DNA from: an uncultured Alphaproteobacteria bacterium
GTDB lineage: Bacteria; Pseudomonadota; Alphaproteobacteria; Thalassobaculales; Thalassobaculaceae
Assembly: GCA_937776645.1 (NCBI GenBank)
Contig: CALMRI010000017.1
Location: 62,001 to 126,000, forward strand
Length of the DNA: 64,000 nt
Direction of reading: 5' to 3'
Below the pieces are notes generated by a model. That model had not been told where the DNA came from. It was given only the letters and a program-made list of their open reading frames with translations, and searched no databases. The translations under genes and the position numbers were made by a program. Shown here piece after piece: positions 50,224 through 60,020 of this stretch. The first letter of the stretch is position 1. Every line of letters starts with the position of its first letter.

Positions 50224-50594
50224 GCAGGCTCAGCCTGGACATCCAAGTCGTTTCGATATCGATTCAACTGTCGCAAGAACCGCTCCGAACGCCGCGTTAT
50301 CAAGCGACGGAAAAAATCGGAGTCCCGTGCGGCGCCGGCGGGGTTGGAGCCATCGGCTTCATCATGGATCAAAATTGGGCGCGAAACGCTGATTTTTGCG
50401 CGGGGCTGCTGAAGTTGGAGCTCCCTTTCCTCAAGAGGTCGAACATCCGGCATAATGAAATCCTTTACGGGATCCTTACAAAAATCCAGCCAATGATCGC
50501 GGTCAAATTTTCCCTCTCGCAACAGTTCCCTGAACTGCACAAGACGAGGAACGCCGCAATCAGCGAGTTTTCGGTGTCCGTCGTGTGTGCGCAA
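50220..50594 (-). CDS. Uncertain ORF between gshB and the HIT gene
   Basis: A minus-strand frame of about 125 codons (TTG start at 50594) reads protein-like: [21 protein letters not shown] in pieces, then an Arg-rich C-terminus. It overlaps gshB by four bases. A plus-strand frame through the same bases also looks protein-like, so I cannot choose. No family is recognised. Continuing the minus frame upstream to about 50720 keeps a charged, helical look but lacks a start codon. It could be a decayed gene. About 490 bases between gshB and the HIT gene hold nothing else I can support. Confidence 0.25.
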   Translation of the reverse strand: MRTHDGHRKLADCGVPRLVQFRELLREGKFDRDHWLDFCKDPVKDFIMPDVRPLEERELQLQQPRAKISVSRPILIHDEADGSNPAGAARDSDFFRRLITRRSERFLRQLNRYRNDLDVQAEPA

Positions 50595-50712
50595 TACATC
50601 GCGTTCGAGAGCAATCTGAAAGCGCCGGCTGCGGAAGACTATCTGTATGAAATGCCGGGTGCCGGTAATCGAGGTGGTTTTCGACCTCGGGGTCCAAACA
50701 ACAGATCATTCG

Positions 50713-51081
50713 CTACGCCGCCGGGCGGTCAAGCATGCGTCCCAAACGCCTGCCGCCAAGCACATGGATGTGCAGATGGGGCACCTCCTGCACACCATCC
50801 TGACCATTGTTGGAGATGATTCGGTAGCCGGCCTCAGCAACCTCCGTGATCCTTAAGACCTCGCCTATAGCCCGCATAAAAGCGACTTGTTCTTCAGTGC
50901 TCGCCTCATTGCTGAACACCGTCATGTTTTCGTAGGGGCCCTTGGGGATCACCAATACATGGACCGGAGCCTGCGGGTTGATATCTTGAAAGGCCAGCAC
51001 ATGTTGGTCTTCGAATACCGTCCGGTTGGGGATCTCGCCCCGCAAAATCTTGGCGAAGATGTTATCTGGATCATAGGCCAT
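50713..51081 (-). CDS. HIT-family nucleotide hydrolase
   Basis: Histidine-triad proteins hydrolyse nucleoside phosphoramidates or dinucleoside polyphosphates. The 122-residue protein has the family start DNIFAKILRGEIPNRTVFED, VHVLVIPKGPYENM, and the catalytic HLHIHVLGG (HxHxH) near the C-terminus. It is the last gene of the his block, four bases after hisE, an arrangement common in alphaproteobacteria. It resembles HinT. A metabolic link with histidine synthesis is likely only positional. Confidence 0.92.
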   Translation of the reverse strand: MAYDPDNIFAKILRGEIPNRTVFEDQHVLAFQDINPQAPVHVLVIPKGPYENMTVFSNEASTEEQVAFMRAIGEVLRITEVAEAGYRIISNNGQDGVQEVPHLHIHVLGGRRLGRMLDRPAA

Positions 51082-51084
51082 GGC

Positions 51085-51423
51085 TCAATCCTTCCCGCTG
51101 GTGGCCTTGACCGACCGACCGGCCTTTTCATCCAGCCCGGAGGTGCCGGCCCGGCGCGACAATTCGCTCCAAACGTCCTTCGGATCGATACCGCCATCCG
51201 CCCACAGCACTAGCAGATGATACAGCAAGTCCGCGCTTTCAGCGGTCAACGTCTGTTTCGAGCCGGCAACGGCCTCGATCACCGTCTCGACAGCTTCCTC
51301 GCCGACCTTGCGAGCAATCGTCGGGGTTCCGCGTTCAAACAATCGCGCGGTGTAGGATTGCTCCGGGTCCCCGCCCCTGCGGTCGGCGATCACCTGGAAA
51401 AGCGCATCAATGGGATGGGTCAT
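51085..51423 (-). CDS. hisE: Phosphoribosyl-ATP pyrophosphatase
   Basis: HisE removes pyrophosphate from phosphoribosyl-ATP in the second step of histidine synthesis. The 112-residue protein is the stand-alone form, with [20 protein letters not shown], the metal-binding Glu-rich helix, and [13 protein letters not shown]. It overlaps hisF by four bases. The Hisl cyclohydrolase partner is not in this window. It lies between hisF and a HIT gene. Confidence 0.94.
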   Translation of the reverse strand: MTHPIDALFQVIADRRGGDPEQSYTARLFERGTPTIARKVGEEAVETVIEAVAGSKQTLTAESADLLYHLLVLWADGGIDPKDVWSELSRRAGTSGLDEKAGRSVKATSGKD

Positions 51424-52184
51424 GGGTGCGGCCTCACGGGAATCCCAGATTCGGCCATGCAGGCCTTAGCCTCGGCGATGCGAAAATGGCCAAAATGGAA
51501 CACCGAGGCCGCCAGCACCGCCGATGCGCCGCCCTCCAGCACGCCCTCGACGAAATGGTCCGGCGTGCCGACGCCGCCGGAAGCAACCACGGGCACGGAT
51601 ACCGCATCCGAGATTGCCCGCGTCAACGGCAGGTCAAAGCCGGCCTTAGTGCCGTCGCGGTCCATCGAGGTAAGCAAGATTTCGCCGGCCCCGTATTCAA
51701 CCATCCGCTGCGCCCAGGCAATCGCATCAATGCCGGTCTCGTGCCGACCGCCGTGGGTGAAGACTTCGAATTGGCCCGGCCCGGTCTTTTTGGCGTCTAT
51801 CGCAACGACGATGCATTGCGCACCGAACTTCTCCGCCGCCTCACGCACGAAGTCGGGGCGGTGCACGGCGGCGGTATTGATCGAAACCTTGTCGGCACCG
51901 GCCAGCAGCAACTTGCGAATATCCTCGGCCGCGCGGACCCCGCCCCCGACCGTCAGCGGCATAAAGCATTGCTCCGCCGTCCGGGCCACCACATCGAACA
52001 GGGTGTCGCGATTGTCACTGCTGGCGGTGATATCGAGAAAGGTAAGCTCGTCAGCCCCCTCGGCATCATAGACCCGGGCCTGCTCCACCGGATCACCGGC
52101 ATCGACGAGGTCCAGGAAGTTCACACCCTTGACGACGCGACCGTCCTTGACGTCCAGGCAGGGAATAACCCGCACGGTCAGCAT
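51420..52184 (-). CDS. hisF: Imidazole glycerol phosphate synthase cyclase subunit
   Basis: HisF closes the imidazole ring using ammonia from HisH. The 254-residue TIM barrel has [18 protein letters not shown] (catalytic Asp), [13 protein letters not shown] and [12 protein letters not shown], the phosphate-binding regions. It is coupled to hisA (7-base overlap) and hisE (4-base overlap). Normal length, all motifs present. Confidence 0.97.
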   Translation of the reverse strand: MLTVRVIPCLDVKDGRVVKGVNFLDLVDAGDPVEQARVYDAEGADELTFLDITASSDNRDTLFDVVARTAEQCFMPLTVGGGVRAAEDIRKLLLAGADKVSINTAAVHRPDFVREAAEKFGAQCIVVAIDAKKTGPGQFEVFTHGGRHETGIDAIAWAQRMVEYGAGEILLTSMDRDGTKAGFDLPLTRAISDAVSVPVVASGGVGTPDHFVEGVLEGGASAVLAASVFHFGHFRIAEAKACMAESGIPVRPHP

Positions 52185-52960
52185 CCCAACGCCTCGGCGC
52201 GGCGGTCTGCCTGTATTTTTGCTCCCGTCTGTGCCCGCTCATCCGCAAGGATCCGCAGGCCCTCAGCAAGATCCAGACGGCCGTCATAGAGCGAGCGCCC
52301 ACAGATCACCCCAGCGATACCCGACGCGGCGCGGTCGCGAAGCGCTAGCAAATCCGCCGAGGAAGACACGCCCCCCGAGGCAATGACCGGCGTCGTGATG
52401 GCCTCGGCTAAGGCCGCCGTCGCCTCTACATTTACACCGCCCAGCGCACCATCGCGGTCGATGTCTGTAAAGATGATCCCGGCGACGCCACAATCCTCGA
52501 AACGGCGCGCCAGATCCAGCGCCCCCACCGTCGAGGTTTCGGCCCAGCCCTCGGCTGCGACCATCCCGCTCCGGGCATCGATACCCACGGCGATCTGACC
52601 GGGAAACGCCCGACAAGCGATCCTCACCAGCTCCGGATCACGTAGCGCCGCGGTGCCCAGAATGACCCGCGCCGCGCCGCGCCCAAGCCAAGCCTCGATA
52701 CTCGCCATATCGCGAATTCCGCCGCCAAGCTGTATCGGCACCCCGGCGGAAAGGATCGCCTTAACCGCGTTGCCATTCACCGAACGCCCGGCAAAGGCCC
52801 CGTCCAAATCCACCACATGGATCCAGGCACATCCAGCATCACGAAACGCAACCGCCTGAACCCCCGGGTCAGCGTTATAGACCGTGGCGCTGTCCATTTC
52901 CCCCTTCAGCAAGCGCACACAGGCCCCGGCCTTCAGATCGATCGCCGGAAATAGAATCAC
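52178..52960 (-). CDS. hisA: Phosphoribosylformimino-5-aminoimidazole carboxamide ribotide isomerase
   Basis: HisA performs the Amadori isomerisation in histidine synthesis. The 260-residue TIM barrel starts [20 protein letters not shown], with the catalytic Asp, and has IQLGGGIRD and [13 protein letters not shown] plus VIASGGVSS. The start overlaps the GNAT gene stop by four bases, and the end overlaps hisF. It is in the histidine block. Confidence 0.97.
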   Translation of the reverse strand: MILFPAIDLKAGACVRLLKGEMDSATVYNADPGVQAVAFRDAGCAWIHVVDLDGAFAGRSVNGNAVKAILSAGVPIQLGGGIRDMASIEAWLGRGAARVILGTAALRDPELVRIACRAFPGQIAVGIDARSGMVAAEGWAETSTVGALDLARRFEDCGVAGIIFTDIDRDGALGGVNVEATAALAEAITTPVIASGGVSSSADLLALRDRAASGIAGVICGRSLYDGRLDLAEGLRILADERAQTGAKIQADRRAEALGC

Positions 52961-53532
52961 AAGGGCGCTCCCGGCTGGATTGGTGTCTGATCAAGAGTTT
53001 TATAATAGAAATAGCCAGCAACATCCTGACCGCCAACCCGAGCGTAGAGAGGGTGCGAGCCAAACCGAACATAGCCGAGGCTCTCATAAACCCTTATCGC
53101 GGCGATCTGTGTCTCGCGTACATCGAGATTGAGAACCTGAAAACCTGAGTCGCGGGCATGCTCCTCGGCGGCTTCGATCAATTTCGCCGACAATCCGTGC
53201 CCGCGTGCCCAAGGCGCCACGAAATTCGTGGTCAGATTGCAGGCAAAGCTTTGCGCCTCATTGTTTCGGGCCGGGATCAAAATTTGACAGGAGCCGGCGA
53301 TAACCCCATCCAGCCTGCCGACCAAGAGATGCCGGTCCGCAATCAGGATGACGCCGCGCCAATAGGCCTCCAGTACGTCATGCTCCGGAGGCTCAACCCA
53401 GCCAAAGCCACCGCCATCTCGGATCGCCGCCTCAGCAGCGTCACACAAATCATTCAAATCGGCCGCGTTGAGGCTGTGCATAAGCTCAACACGAATTTCC
53501 GTCGGCGCAAAGGTTCTATTTTCGGAACTCAT
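52957..53532 (-). CDS. GNAT-family N-acetyltransferase
   Basis: The 191-residue protein has an acetyl-CoA-binding GNAT core ([30 protein letters not shown] in pieces, and [17 protein letters not shown]) typical of small-molecule or protein acetyltransferases. The substrate is not known. It sits between hisH and hisA in the histidine operon, overlapping hisA by four bases (ATGA), so it is translated with the pathway. Placement of a GNAT gene here occurs in some alphaproteobacteria. Confidence 0.85.
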   Translation of the reverse strand: MSSENRTFAPTEIRVELMHSLNAADLNDLCDAAEAAIRDGGGFGWVEPPEHDVLEAYWRGVILIADRHLLVGRLDGVIAGSCQILIPARNNEAQSFACNLTTNFVAPWARGHGLSAKLIEAAEEHARDSGFQVLNLDVRETQIAAIRVYESLGYVRFGSHPLYARVGGQDVAGYFYYKTLDQTPIQPGAPL

Positions 53533-53542
53533 GCTGCATCCC

Positions 53543-54199
53543 CTATGGTCGCCAAGCGAGAAAGTTGCTGATCAGGCGCAATCCCGCCGCCTGGCTTTTC
53601 TCGGGGTGGAATTGGGTGCCAAAGATATTGTCCCGAGCGACCGCGGCAGTTACCGACTCGCCATAATCCGTGGTCGCCACGATGTGATCGGGAGCATCGG
53701 GGCGCATATGGAAGCTATGAACAAAATAGACGTGGCAACCATCATCGAGGCCTTCTAGCACAGGATGGCGGTGAGAACTCATCACAAGCTGGTTCCAACC
53801 CATATGCGGCACCTTAAGGCGCTTTCCATTTTCCCCGGGCCAAGGGGAAATTTCGACCACGCCGCCAGGCAGCCAGCTGAGTCCATCCGTAACGCCGTGC
53901 TCATGACCGCTTCGGGCCATGAGTTGCATGCCCACACAGATCCCCAAAAACGGCTTTCCGCGCCGAATTACCTGCTCTTGCAACGCCTCGCGCAAGCCAG
54001 AGACCGCTTCAAGGCCGCTCATGCAATCAGCAAAAGCGCCAACGCCCGGCAGCACGATCCGATCGGCCGACGCCAGGTCGTCAGGATCGGCAGTCACCCG
54101 CACCTCGGGCGTATGCTCAGCCCGAACTGCGGCCCAGGCAAAAGCCTTTGCAGCGGATCGAAGATTGCCGGAACCATAGTCGATGATTGCGACGCTCAT
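53543..54199 (-). CDS. hisH: Imidazole glycerol phosphate synthase glutaminase subunit
   Basis: HisH is the class I glutamine amidotransferase that supplies ammonia to HisF. The 218-residue protein has VAIIDYGSGNLRS, LPGVGAFADCMSGL, the nucleophile cysteine in LGICVGMQLM, and the triad His/Glu in TQFHPEKSQ. It follows hisB after 55 bases. The triad is intact. Confidence 0.96.
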   Translation of the reverse strand: MSVAIIDYGSGNLRSAAKAFAWAAVRAEHTPEVRVTADPDDLASADRIVLPGVGAFADCMSGLEAVSGLREALQEQVIRRGKPFLGICVGMQLMARSGHEHGVTDGLSWLPGGVVEISPWPGENGKRLKVPHMGWNQLVMSSHRHPVLEGLDDGCHVYFVHSFHMRPDAPDHIVATTDYGESVTAAVARDNIFGTQFHPEKSQAAGLRLISNFLAWRP

Positions 54200-54254
54200 G
54201 ATCTGATCAATCCCCGAATCTAATGTCGACTAAAATGCTTAATCGAATGTTTTT

Positions 54255-54872
54255 TTACGCGCCGGAAATGGCGCCGCCCAGCGAACCCTTGGTCGACGGC
54301 ACGCTATCGGCCGCGCGGGTATCAATGGTGATCGCCTGGCGCAGCGCACGAGCCAAGGCCTTGTAACAGGACTCAACGATATGATGCGTGTTCTCGCCGT
54401 ATATATTTCGGACATGCAGGGTAATGCCAGCCGATTGGGCGAAGGCTTGGAACCATTCCTTGAAAAGCTCGCTGTCCATGTCGCCCAACTTGGCCTGGGG
54501 CATCTTTACCGCCCAAACGAGATAGGGTCGGCCCGAGATATCGAGCGCTACCTCGCTCAGCGTTTCGTCCATCGGTATTCGCGCCGCGCCATACCGGGTG
54601 ATGCCGGTGCGTGCGCCAAGCGCCTGGCGCACGGCTTCGCCGACCACATAACCAGAATCCTCCGTTGTGTGGTGAAAATCAATATGCAGATCTCCCTCCG
54701 CCTCAAGCGAAAGGTCGATCAGGGAGTGCCGGGAAAGCTGTTCAAGCATATGGTCGAGAAAACCAATCCCGGTCGATACATCATAAGTTCCGCTACCGTC
54801 GAGGTTGACGGCGGCGCGAATCCGCGTCTCTTTGGTAACGCGTTCGATGGTCGCGGTGCGCTGGTCGGTCAT
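54255..54872 (-). CDS. hisB: Imidazoleglycerol-phosphate dehydratase
   Basis: HisB dehydrates imidazole glycerol phosphate using a manganese centre. The 205-residue protein is the single-domain form, with [16 protein letters not shown] and [17 protein letters not shown], and the second His-rich site ([13 protein letters not shown]). It leads the histidine block and is divergent from hslV across 148 bases. Confidence 0.96.
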   Translation of the reverse strand: MTDQRTATIERVTKETRIRAAVNLDGSGTYDVSTGIGFLDHMLEQLSRHSLIDLSLEAEGDLHIDFHHTTEDSGYVVGEAVRQALGARTGITRYGAARIPMDETLSEVALDISGRPYLVWAVKMPQAKLGDMDSELFKEWFQAFAQSAGITLHVRNIYGENTHHIVESCYKALARALRQAITIDTRAADSVPSTKGSLGGAISGA

Positions 54873-55020
54873 AATCGGTCATCCCGTCGCTTCGGCGCGC
54901 TATGTATCAGGAACGACGGTGGCTGGCCAGTCCGCCGGCGAGTTTAACCGGGATGCTGGCCCTCTGGAGAGCCCCGGCGACAGGCGTTTGGCGAGGAAGA
55001 CAAATGAGAATGGACGATCA

Positions 55021-55566
55021 ATGAGCGAGAGTGGAACCACTTGGCACGGCACGACGATCCTCTCGGTCCGCAAGAATGGCAAAGTGGTGATTGCCGGCGA
55101 CGGCCAGGTCACCCTCGGCAACACCGTGATCAAAAGTCAGGCACGCAAGGTGCGGCGGCTGTCCGGTGGATCGGTTATCGCCGGTTTCGCCGGTGCGACG
55201 GCCGATGCCTTTACTCTGTTCGAACGCCTGGAAGCTAAGCTGGAGCAGCATCCGGCGCAGCTCACCCGGGCTTGCGTCGAGCTGGCCAAGGATTGGCGAA
55301 CTGATCGATATCTCCGGCGCCTTGAAGCGATGATGGCGGTTGCCGATGAAGGCACGTCGTTGATTTTGTCGGGCAACGGCGATGTGCTAGAGCCTGAGGA
55401 TGGGTTGATCGGGATCGGGTCCGGTGGTTCATTTGCGCTATCGGCGGCGCGCGCGCTGATCGACCGCAACGACATGGACAGCGAATCCATTGCCCGCCGC
55501 GCCATGGAAATCGCCGCCGGCATTTGCATCTACACCAACGAGAACGTAACCGTCGAGTCGCTTTAA
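55021..55566 (+). CDS. hslV: ATP-dependent protease subunit HslV
   Basis: HslV is the proteasome-related peptidase that forms a complex with HslU. The 181-residue protein has the sequence [23 protein letters not shown]; the catalytic Thr at the mature N-terminus is the one after HG (about residue 11), with a 10-residue propeptide. [14 protein letters not shown] and [13 protein letters not shown] follow. The gene is followed by hslU after 23 bases. Divergent hisB-hslVU is typical for the class. A possible heat-shock promoter is not evident. Confidence 0.96.
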   Translation: MSESGTTWHGTTILSVRKNGKVVIAGDGQVTLGNTVIKSQARKVRRLSGGSVIAGFAGATADAFTLFERLEAKLEQHPAQLTRACVELAKDWRTDRYLRRLEAMMAVADEGTSLILSGNGDVLEPEDGLIGIGSGGSFALSAARALIDRNDMDSESIARRAMEIAAGICIYTNENVTVESL

Positions 55567-55589
55567 GCGGCCACCACCGGGATTTCCAC

Positions 55590-56900
55590 ATGACCACCTT
55601 CAGCCCCCGCGAGATCGTCTCCGAACTCGATCGTTTCATTGTCGGGCAAACCGCCGCCAAGCGCGCCGTTGCCATCGCCCTGCGCAATCGTTGGCGCCGT
55701 CAGCAGCTTCCGGACGAAATCCGTGAGGAAGTGCAGCCAAAGAATATCCTGATGATCGGCCCGACCGGGGTCGGCAAGACCGAGATCGCGCGCCGTCTGG
55801 CCAAGCTGGCCGACGCGCCGTTTCTCAAGGTCGAGGCCACAAAATTCACCGAGGTTGGCTATGTCGGCCGGGATGTAGAACAAATTATCCGCGATTTGGT
55901 TGAAACCGCGATCGCCATGGTCCGGGTGAAGATGCGTAAGGATGTCCACGCCAAGGCCGAACTTGCTGCTGAAAACCGGGTGATCACTGCGCTCGCCGGG
56001 GAGAATGCTCGCGAGGAAACCCGGCAGAAATTCCGCAAGATGCTGCGCGAGGGTGAGCTGGCCGGCAAAGAGATCGAAATCGAGACCATTGATGGAGGTG
56101 GTGGCGGCATGCCGACCTTCGAGATCCCCGGCATGCCGGGCGCCCAAATGGGCATGATGAATCTCAATGACATGTTCGGCAAAGCCTTTAGCGGCAAGAC
56201 CAAACGCCGCACCATGTCGGTCGCTGAATCCCACGAGGTATTGTTGGCCGAGGAAGCTGACAAGCTTTTGGATGAAGAGCGCGTGGTCCGTCAGGCGATC
56301 GACGCCGTCGAACAAAATGGTATCGTGTTCCTCGATGAGATCGACAAGATCTGCGCTCGGTCCGAACGCCAGGGGGGCGACGTCTCGCGCGAGGGCGTTC
56401 AGCGGGATTTACTGCCGCTCATTGAAGGAACTACCGTCGCTACCAAACATGGAACAGTGCGAACGGATTTTATTCTGTTCATTGCCTCTGGCGCCTTTCA
56501 CCAGGCTAAGCCCTCGGATCTGCTGCCAGAACTGCAGGGTCGGCTACCGAACCGGGTTGAGCTTTTGGCCCTGACCCGCAACGACTTCAGACGCATTCTA
56601 ACGGAGCCTGAAAACAGCCTGATCACCCAATACACCGCCTTGCTCGCGACCGAGCAGGTGACCCTAGATTTCAAGCCCGACGCCATCGATGCTTTGGCCG
56701 ATCTAACGGTTGAGGTGAACCGGAGCGTCGAGAACATTGGCGCGCGGCGCCTGCACACTGTTTTGGAAAAACTGCTGGACGAAATAAGCTTCAGCGCTTC
56801 CGATGGTCCGGACCAGACCGTGGAAATTGACGCCGAATATGTGAAAATCCACGTGGGTGACCTAGCCAAGGACACCGATCTCAGCAAGTTTATCCTCTGA
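55590..56900 (+). CDS. hslU: ATP-dependent unfoldase HslU
   Basis: HslU unfolds substrates for HslV. The 436-residue AAA+ protein has [14 protein letters not shown], the Walker [10 protein letters not shown] (57-65), Walker B region [10 protein letters not shown], the pore loop GYVGRD, and the C-terminal LSKFIL, whose end docks in HslV. ATG 55590 follows hslV. The I-domain has the usual Gly/Met-rich stretch. It is convergent with the XRE gene. Confidence 0.97.
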   Translation: MTTFSPREIVSELDRFIVGQTAAKRAVAIALRNRWRRQQLPDEIREEVQPKNILMIGPTGVGKTEIARRLAKLADAPFLKVEATKFTEVGYVGRDVEQIIRDLVETAIAMVRVKMRKDVHAKAELAAENRVITALAGENAREETRQKFRKMLREGELAGKEIEIETIDGGGGGMPTFEIPGMPGAQMGMMNLNDMFGKAFSGKTKRRTMSVAESHEVLLAEEADKLLDEERVVRQAIDAVEQNGIVFLDEIDKICARSERQGGDVSREGVQRDLLPLIEGTTVATKHGTVRTDFILFIASGAFHQAKPSDLLPELQGRLPNRVELLALTRNDFRRILTEPENSLITQYTALLATEQVTLDFKPDAIDALADLTVEVNRSVENIGARRLHTVLEKLLDEISFSASDGPDQTVEIDAEYVKIHVGDLAKDTDLSKFIL

Positions 56901-56925
56901 AGTTAAAAGCCACCCGCCTACGAAA

Positions 56926-57303
56926 TCAATACCTTGGCCCGGGATGGTCCGCCGGGTCGCTTAATTCGGCGAGCAGGGTATCGAGACGCGAATCATCAAG
57001 ATCGCCGATCTTCTCGGCCAGACGATTGGCCAATTCCGTCGCTTTCGGGCTGAGGCCGGCGGTGTCGACCACGGCCCTGGGGTGAGACAACTCGGCGACC
57101 CGGCGCAGTGCTTCAGCATCGTCCCAAATCAAGCTGAAATAAGCGCAAATTTGATGAAGCAGCCCTACCGTCGGGCGACCTTTGCGGCCATGTTCCAGCG
57201 CCGATAAATAGGCCGGAGAGACCTGCAGCGCCGCGGCCATCTTGGTCATGGTGACGCTCTTCTCGGCCCTCAAATCGCGTAGCCGGGCTCCGAACGGCGT
57301 CAT
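56926..57303 (-). CDS. XRE-family transcriptional regulator
   Basis: The 125-residue protein has an N-terminal helix-turn-helix: FGARLRDLRAEKSVTMTKMAAALQVSPAYLSALEHGRKGRPT in pieces. The C-terminal part is helical. ATG 57303 overlaps the smr stop by four bases, so the two are co-translated. In alphaproteobacteria an XRE gene after smr near hslVU and mltA is usual. The target is unknown. Confidence 0.88.
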   Translation of the reverse strand: MTPFGARLRDLRAEKSVTMTKMAAALQVSPAYLSALEHGRKGRPTVGLLHQICAYFSLIWDDAEALRRVAELSHPRAVVDTAGLSPKATELANRLAEKIGDLDDSRLDTLLAELSDPADHPGPRY

Positions 57304-57911
57304 GGTCCGCGTCGCCGCTTCAACAGTACGTAAAGCGCCCCGGATCCGCCATGCTCTGGTTGGGCCGGTGAATAGGCAAGGACACAACCCACCAGGGGCG
57401 GCTCTTCCAGCCAGCGCGGCACCCTTTGGCGCAAAATCCCGGATTCAGCGCTCCAAGCATTGGTTTCGTCGCGGGCCGGGCGACGCCCCTTGCCGGTGAT
57501 TACCAGCAAACAGCGGCGGTCTTGGCGATAGCCAGAGATAACGAAGCCGGTCAGGGCTGAGCGGGCCTGCTCCTGAGTCATCCCATGCAGATCGATCCGA
57601 CCATCGATCTCGGTCTTTCCGCGCTTCAGCCGGAGCGCCGAGCGACGATCAAGGCCCGGCGCCCGTCCTGGCCCATGATCGGCCAGGACGGCTGGTCTCG
57701 CCGCCTCTTTAACCGTCGGCTTAAGGGGAGATTCAGTCTTTGTTCTTGTAATTGTTTTTACCAGTTTTTCCACTTTTGGCAGCGTGGTCGGTCCTGCCGA
57801 TGGCTGCGACGCTGTCTCCGGTCTAAGCGGCGTCACATCGACAAGAACCCGATGAAACAGCTCAAGATCCTGGGTGCTTGGCCATCCCGTCCGCTGTCGG
57901 CCAGCCATCAA
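57300..57911 (-). CDS. Smr-domain protein
   Basis: The 203-residue protein has a variable N-terminus and a C-terminal Smr domain with RIDLHGMTQEQARSAL, LLVITGKGRRP and GSGALYVLLKR; the DLHG and TGKG motifs are typical. Smr domains occur in MutS2 and small nuclease-like proteins, some of which cleave RNA or DNA. It is next to lutC on the same strand and precedes the XRE gene. Confidence 0.9.
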   Translation of the reverse strand: MMAGRQRTGWPSTQDLELFHRVLVDVTPLRPETASQPSAGPTTLPKVEKLVKTITRTKTESPLKPTVKEAARPAVLADHGPGRAPGLDRRSALRLKRGKTEIDGRIDLHGMTQEQARSALTGFVISGYRQDRRCLLVITGKGRRPARDETNAWSAESGILRQRVPRWLEEPPLVGCVLAYSPAQPEHGGSGALYVLLKRRRGP

Positions 57912-57912
57912 C

Positions 57913-58587
57913 TCAACACTCGACTATCACGATGTGAAGACGCAGCGGGCCATGCACACCGATTTGGATTTTTTGTTCAATATCCCCGGTTCGTGACGGT
58001 CCGGTGATGAAATTGGCCGCACGCGGCTGCCTCCCGGCGAGCAAGGTGTTGACCCTCAGTCGATCCCAAGCATCCTCATAGGCGCCGACGATTTGATCCC
58101 GGCGCAGCACGACGATATGGGTCGGCGGCACGAAATTGAGGGTGGTCGGTGTTTCGGGCCCGGAGGTCAGCAGCAGGGTTCCGGTTTCCGCAACCCCGGC
58201 AACCGCCGGCGTCAGCCCAACCTCGTCCGGCTCCTCGGCAAGGCCGGAACGGGCCGCGATGGTCGGGGCCAGAGACCAATCCATATCCGCCAAACCGGGC
58301 GCTTGGACCAAACGGGCCGGCAGATTCTCTTGGGTAAGATAACGCGCAACCGCTTGTGGTACCGCCGCCATGTCGGCAACCGCTTCCACAGTTGCGCTTA
58401 CGCCCCTGGCTTTGGATATGAACAGCTCGACAAGCCCCTCGGCATCCAAATTCACCCGCGCTGGGATGATGTGGCGGGAATGTCCCTGCAGCCGCTGTCT
58501 GATCGGCGCCAAGCCGGTCTCGTCCAGCGGGCCACGCCCTAGGGCTTTACGTATTCCAGAGAGAATTTGCTCTCTGGCGGCGCTCAT
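57913..58587 (-). CDS. lutC: L-lactate utilisation protein LutC (LUD domain)
   Basis: LutC is one of three proteins of an L-lactate oxidation complex. The 224-residue LUD-domain protein has ARVNLDAEGLVELF, ETGTLLLTSG, LNFVPPTHIVVL and SRTGDIEQKIQIGVHGP; the last motif is typical. It overlaps lutB by four bases and follows lutA and lutB. Family members are also called LldG or YkgG. The role in lactate use is from family; no lactate permease is nearby. Confidence 0.9.
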   Translation of the reverse strand: MSAAREQILSGIRKALGRGPLDETGLAPIRQRLQGHSRHIIPARVNLDAEGLVELFISKARGVSATVEAVADMAAVPQAVARYLTQENLPARLVQAPGLADMDWSLAPTIAARSGLAEEPDEVGLTPAVAGVAETGTLLLTSGPETPTTLNFVPPTHIVVLRRDQIVGAYEDAWDRLRVNTLLAGRQPRAANFITGPSRTGDIEQKIQIGVHGPLRLHIVIVEC

Positions 58588-60020
58588 TGCCCAGGCCCCC
58601 GGCCGCGTTCCCGGCGGTATCGCTCCATGAAAGTCTCACCCTCCGGCGCTGGAAGATCGCGCATTTCCGTCCAACCCCCAGCCAAAGGCACGCGGCTGAG
58701 GCTTCCCCGGCGACCGGCAAACCAACGAAGCCCTCGCGCCACGATTTTCATAACCCTGCGATAAAGCCCTGGGTGGGTGGCCAGGTATGACCACATACCC
58801 AGCGCAATCCTGCTGATTTTCGATCCATGACCAGACGCGTAGGCCTGGTTTCGATAATGTCGCATCATCTTGGTCAGCGGAATTTTCATCGGACAAACCT
58901 GTTCACATTGCCCGCAGAAGGTCGAAGCATGGGGCAGGTGTCCACTATTCTCGATACCGATCAGCGATGGCGTCAGAACCGCCCCCATGGGCCCCGGATA
59001 AACCCAGCCATAGGCGTGGCCGCCGACCGCGCTATAAACCGGGCAATGATTCATGCAGGCGGCACAGCGAATGCACCTGAGCATGTCTTGGTTTTCGGTC
59101 CCCAGCATCGCAGTCCGGCCGTTATCCACCAGAACCACATGATAAGACTCGGGACCGTCGAGATCAGCGGGGCGCCTCGGCCCGTTCGATACGGTGGTGT
59201 AAACGGAGAATTCCTGCCCCGTCGAGGACCGGGCGAGCAGCCGGAGGACCGCCATCGCATCCTCCATGGTCGGCACCAGCTTTTCCAGGCTGGCGACGAC
59301 GATATGCACTTTCGCCAGGGTCTGGGTCAGGTCGCCATTGCCTTCATTGGTGACGATGATGCTGGAGCCATTTTCAGCCACCAGGAAATTCGCCCCGGTA
59401 ATGCCAACTTCGGCGGCGAAAAATTTTTGCCGCAGACGATCCCGCGCCTCATCGGTGATCTCCCTAGCCTCAGAAAGGTCCCGGTTGGGATCCAAGCCAT
59501 TATGGGCGGCCCGGAAAGTCTCGCCGATCTGCTCCTTAGTGACGTGCACTGCCGGAACGATGATGTGGCTTGGCGGCTCATCGCGCAGTTGGATAATGTA
59601 CTCGCCTAAATCCGTCTCGACACGCTCAATCCCCCGGGTATCGAGATAGGCGTTCAGGCCGATCTCCTCGGCCACCATCGATTTACCCTTGGTGACGATA
59701 CGGGCGCCGGCGTCGCGGCAGATTGTCATGACGGTCTCGCAGGCCTCCTCGGCCGTGCGCGCCCAATGCACCTGGCCGCCGCTGCGCACCACATTGGCCT
59801 CATAGATCTCCAAATAGGCGTCAAGATGGTTCAGTGTGTGGTCTTTGATATCCCGCGCAACGTCGCGCAAAGCCTCGAATTCCGGTAAATCTGCCACCAC
59901 CTCGGCGCGTTTTACCGGAAATCCCTTTTTCAAATTCCTCAAAGCTCCCTGCAAGACCGGGTCGGCTAGGGCCGTCCTGGCATTGCTCGGAAATTTCGCT
60001 GAGGTCGGGTGATGCTTCAT
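58584..60020 (-). CDS. lutB: Iron-sulfur protein LutB
   Basis: The 478-residue protein has an N-terminal LUD domain (KSMVAEEIGLNAYLD, ETDLGEYIIQL) and two cysteine motifs for 4Fe-4S clusters: CIRCAACMNHCPVY and CGQCEQVCPMKIP. LutB receives electrons with LutA and LutC in L-lactate oxidation. It overlaps lutA and lutC by four bases each, so the three are co-translated. Also known as LldF or YkgF. Confidence 0.92.
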   Translation of the reverse strand: MKHHPTSAKFPSNARTALADPVLQGALRNLKKGFPVKRAEVVADLPEFEALRDVARDIKDHTLNHLDAYLEIYEANVVRSGGQVHWARTAEEACETVMTICRDAGARIVTKGKSMVAEEIGLNAYLDTRGIERVETDLGEYIIQLRDEPPSHIIVPAVHVTKEQIGETFRAAHNGLDPNRDLSEAREITDEARDRLRQKFFAAEVGITGANFLVAENGSSIIVTNEGNGDLTQTLAKVHIVVASLEKLVPTMEDAMAVLRLLARSSTGQEFSVYTTVSNGPRRPADLDGPESYHVVLVDNGRTAMLGTENQDMLRCIRCAACMNHCPVYSAVGGHAYGWVYPGPMGAVLTPSLIGIENSGHLPHASTFCGQCEQVCPMKIPLTKMMRHYRNQAYASGHGSKISRIALGMWSYLATHPGLYRRVMKIVARGLRWFAGRRGSLSRVPLAGGWTEMRDLPAPEGETFMERYRRERGRGPGQ

